A DNA stretch of 64,000 bases from Viscum album. Taxonomy: Eukaryota; Streptophyta; Magnoliopsida; Santalales; Viscaceae. The position numbers and the translations under genes were made by a program. Location: positions 1,152,486,050-1,152,550,049 of the forward strand of contig OY728165.1 of NCBI GenBank assembly GCA_963277665.1. Direction: 5' to 3'. The notes beneath the pieces were generated by a model, which did not search any database, was not told the DNA's origin, and saw only the letters and a list, made by a program, of their open reading frames with translations. Below are positions 60,038-64,000 of this stretch, in pieces (the first letter of the stretch is position 1; every line of letters starts with the position of its first letter).

Positions 60038-63000
60038 ATTTTTATTTATAGGATTCATTATCCACATTTATGAATAACTCATACAACCTCTAAATTCTCG
60101 AATGAGATCTTTCCATATTATAAATGAATGTTCTTAAGATATACATAACTCAATGATTCTATAGACGTCATAATATTTAGAATAATTCATGTCCTATGAA
60201 TGTTTAATTAGGTTATTTCCTATGTATTTATTATTTATTGGATCATGGAAGGAATTTGTTGTGTTAGATACTTGATAATAAAATATGGTGGTGATGGACT
60301 TGGTATGTCTATGGATTTGATGATTAGATTTTTTCTCCATATCGATAATCATTCAATTTTTTTAGGACTCAGGATTCACCTATTCTGTTATATATGACAT
60401 AATGAACATTGTTATTCAGTCAAATACATTATTGGGATGATATGCTGAAATCAATGTAAGGTTATAATCAAACATCTTCCAAATAAAAATGTTTTTGGGA
60501 TCAATAATAGTTTAGATGTGAGTATATAATCAGGTCATTGTGGAACATAGTTTATAATTCACCAGAAGTTGTTTCTCCATAATTTAACTTGTATATGTTT
60601 ATAACCAATAAATAAATGAACCAAAATAGATGAGAAGAAAAATATGTTTAGTCAACATAGTATGTGATGAATCAGTAAAATCGTATTGAAATTATTTATT
60701 CATCCAAGACCATTTTTTGAAATGATTATTCACATCTTTCATTACCATTTCTTTGACATCCCCTATTTAGATGCACCACCCTATTAAATGAAGATAGAAA
60801 ATTTTTTTATATATAAATTTTAGATACCCATAAACTCATTGATTATTGTATCTAGTATTTTAGATTATTCGTAAATCATAGATATGAATATGGACATGAA
60901 AATATCAACAGTGTTATGAAATTCATATGTGTCTATCAATAATTTTTTCTAGATATATGGAAAAATTAAATATATAGAGATATAAAACATTTAATTCCTT
61001 CAACAAACATGGAGTAGGAATCAATATATCCTTGAAAATATTGGAACTAACATGACTTCTAGGCCTCATGTTCTCATATATTATCCTCAACTCCATTATA
61101 AAAGTTCATGGTCGCACACACATGTGTTAATCATTGAACAATATCACGAACCCATTGAACCAAATATCTACAATGCTAAAAATAGAAAATCAGGGGATCT
61201 ATGTTTGTATTTATTTAGTAATCCTAATGTATCTACAAACCCATTTATAAATATGTCTTGTTCCCAACAATATTATCCTCCATATGATTGGGTATACCAT
61301 TTGAAATATTTAGTTTGGACCTTATCCGTACATCACAAGGAATACATTTTTCCTCCTATAAAATATTATATCAATCTGTGAAAGAGGATCATTCCTACTA
61401 ATAGTCAAATAATACTTCTTTAGTGTCTGAAAAAGAGCTCGAATCCCCACATCACCGCCAAATATTCATTTGGTGATAGAATTTTGAAAAATATATCTTT
61501 GTTAATTGGTCCCCCATAAGGCTTATCATCATCACGTATATTTATCCTAATATCCCTATATTCAAAAAAGAATATGTGTGTATAGGGGATCCATTGATTT
61601 AGAAGGTTCATAATGATTCCCACATAATTGTAAAAATAATTCATTGGTACGTAGAAAATTATATAGATTTAAATGACATTGTGTTGATTCATTATCATTG
61701 TGCGTGTTTTTCATACCTAGTAATTCTACATCAACTCATGATTAAATCATTCATTAGTGAAAAGGTACAAAATCTCATTTTACCCTAGCAGGTGATTGTT
61801 AGTCAAACATAAGTCAATTGACGGATAGTTGTGTGTTCGGGGATTATGGTTGGTTTTCTTGTATCCTAAATGTTTTATTTTTAAATAAATAATATATACT
61901 GGATCAACCACCACCTTCTTAATAAATACACAATTCATATAAATATTTATCTTGTCCACCCTTGTGATGTTAGGGAAACCTGATGTAAAAAGTTTATCAA
62001 TTTTCAGGTGAATATTAACATCTATATGAAGTCCATAATAATGATTATATAGGAAATACCTCAACATAAATTTTGGTATGGAATCATATGGGTTTATAAG
62101 GGACCTGACATGAATGGATGCCACTATTTAATCCTTCCCAATATGATGTCTCAGTTGTCTTATTGATCAATGTAATTACAACCTCTATATAATTTTTTTA
62201 TAATCGATCAATTTTTATGTAGAAAAATAACCAAAATTTTAATTTTTAGATAAGTATTATATTGTAAGGATGTTTAGATGGATATCAAACCGAATACATG
62301 ATAAAAAAATAAGTGGGTGACAATTTTGATGAGTTGGATTTTTTTTCAATCTCCAAACACTCATGTCTTGAGCTTATATTAATAAATGATGATTATAACA
62401 GCAATATATATCATACTATGAATTTAACTAGGTCACTTTCAAAGGAAATGTAATCCTTTATAATCTAATCAGATTGCATGAACCCTATTCCCACACTCTG
62501 TCACTCCTACCCGATGCCATATTGGAATTGTTGCTCATAAAATATCTAGTGCCGAATATTATGTTTTTAAATGTGCTATATTGTCTTATAAAATTATCTA
62601 GAAAACCACCATGAAATTTTATAGTAAAACGTTTTAGTCATTATCATGTATCTCACACAACACGAAATGTGTTTGGGAATATAATAACATGAGACTATAA
62701 TTTATATTTATTATTTAAAAAAAAATTAATCACATGAAATTTCATGTAATTAATAAAACTCCAAGATAGATTGTATAACTTTAAGATTGACCTCCCTAGA
62801 TAGGTATTGTTACATTCAATAGAATCATTCCTTGATAGATAATGTCACATGCATGACTAAGTTTCTCCAAAAAACAATCTATAATTAAAATTTTGTTATT
62901 TAATATAATATGATATAATCTAGATGATAAATTAGTTATTATAAATAATAATAACTATTTTTAAAAATTATATTTACACTAATATAATATGAGTTCATTG

Positions 63001-63198
63001 GTTTATAATTAATGATAAATGAAAACAAGAACAAATTAGACATATAAAAGAATTATTATTATTATTATTATTCTAAACGAGTTTAACTTTAATAAACCTC
63101 ACTCATTAAAATTAGTGAACTATTTTAATAAAAAATATATGTTATATATTATGTAAAATATTTTTCATATTCATCCATTAGGTCTAATAAGAATAAGT
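60038..63198. other. AT-rich region with unrecognised open frames
   Basis: No recognisable domain. Three moderately long frames stand out in this AT-rich DNA: 61052-61381 (+, 109 codons), 61780-62124 (-, 114 codons) and 61420-61644 (-, 74 codons). The two minus-strand frames follow one another and could be parts of one decayed gene. They are rich in Ile, Tyr, Asn and Lys, as chance frames in AT-rich DNA are. I cannot assign a function. Confidence 0.35.
63052..63072. repeat. ATT microsatellite
   Basis: Seven ATT units in a row. Confidence 0.85.
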
Positions 63199-64000
63199 TG
63201 AAATGAACCCAATATTTCGCATAAACCCCAATATTTTTATTAAGTCACTTTTACCGCCTTTTAATGGAAAACATATTTTAAATATTAAATTTAAAACTAT
63301 TATAAATTTATTTTATAATAAAAACATTTTAATTGATTTTAAAATTTCAAAATTATCAAAGGGTGAGTGTTTTGTATTTTCTTTTGAAAGATCATTTTTA
63401 TATGAATAGTGAAATGGAGTATTTTAGTTACAAACTATGATTTTGATTAAATAATTATTAATTTTAAATTACATTTTAATTTTTTGTAATGTAAATTTAG
63501 ATCAGTTGTAAATATATTAATATAATTTATGTCTTTATAATCATTTTCACCTTGAAATTGAATATATAAAATCCATAATTGTTTGAATATTTTTCTACTA
63601 ATACCACCAAAACCATCTTGCTGCAAGATTAACATTATTCATAATTTTATTGATAATGTGATTTGAATTTCAAAAAAAATAATACATACAATATTATAAT
63701 CAAGAATATAATCTGAGTCAAATAATATCAAATTTTTTCCCCAAAATTATTAGTGAATGTGATTAATATTAATTATAGTGATTAAAGTGTAATTTGGAAT
63801 AAAAATGTACTAAACCTTATACATAAGGGCCCAAATAACGAATAAAAATAATAATCACTCGTCGTATTCCCATAATTTGTCCCTGCATCATACCTTATTG
63901 AGTTTTTATAGATTTTTATGAAATTTGTTAGTTAATAACATGTGTCCGCCTATCTTGTTTCCAAATATTCCAAGGAGTCATTTTACTTCCCTATAAATGG
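63199..64000 (+). repeat. Possible start of another LTR, cut by the window end
   Basis: AACCCAATATTTCGCA at 63203 resembles the E1 3' LTR start (CATCCCAATATTTCACA). GCCTTTTAATGGAAAAC near 63257 resembles GCCTTTTGATGGAAAAC in the E4 LTR (25849), and a GAATAGTGAAA motif follows at 63404, as in all these LTRs. The terminal TG and the polypurine tract are not convincing. Confidence 0.35.

Noticed and set aside
61052..61381. 109-codon frame as a possible host gene
   Set aside because: No recognised domain, and composition is typical of chance frames in AT-rich DNA; left as unassigned.
1..64000. CRISPR array, bacterial operon or other prokaryotic system
   Set aside because: No regular direct repeats with unique spacers and no prokaryotic genes; all repeats are explained by LTR elements or simple sequence runs.

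Overview
This window is plant nuclear DNA with very few genes. It is AT-rich and consists mostly of LTR retrotransposons inserted into one another. No intact host gene, rRNA, functional tRNA gene, CRISPR array or bacterial-type signal is visible. The plant assignment rests on several points: Ty3/Gypsy chromovirus-type gag-pol remnants with an integrase C-terminal region ending in a chromodomain-like tail, primer-binding sites complementary to initiator methionine tRNA, 2.3-4.5 kb LTRs, and a tRNA-derived SINE relic. The species cannot be told from this sequence.

Layout. Bases 1-2552 are unrecognised AT-rich DNA. Element E1 (+) spans 2553-55664. It has a 4241-bp 5' LTR and a 2.3-kb internal region, and its 3' LTR is cut into three pieces (9120-9744, 21234-21762, 52579-55664) that add up to 4240 bp. 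Element E2 (-, same broad family as E1) lies at 9745-21228 inside the E1 3' LTR, with target duplication TTTTG. Element E3 (+) lies at 21763-52573, also inside the E1 3' LTR. E3 was hit twice: by E4 (+, 25703-37486, target duplication CCCAG) within its reverse transcriptase coding region, and by E5 (+, 42480-52501, target duplication CACCA) within its 3' LTR. All five target duplications can be found (those of E1 and E3 with point changes). The right flank, 55670-64000, is AT-rich and holds one or two strongly diverged LTR-like segments of the E1/E4 kind plus unrecognised open frames.

How the parts relate. E3 and E4 carry gag-pol remnants in the order Gag zinc knuckle, protease, reverse transcriptase, RNase H, integrase, but both are broken by stops and frameshifts. 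E1, E2 and E5 have short internal regions without reverse transcriptase and must have depended on enzymes supplied in trans. E1, E2 and E4 share a hairpin exactly 17 bases before the 3' LTR. Their LTRs also share a TATA box and a long leader with what looks like two introns flanking a 36-nt mini-exon. I regard that split LTR leader, and a sequence module repeated at an exact 189-bp spacing inside its first intron, as the most interesting signals here. Both are inferences from sequence and need transcript data.
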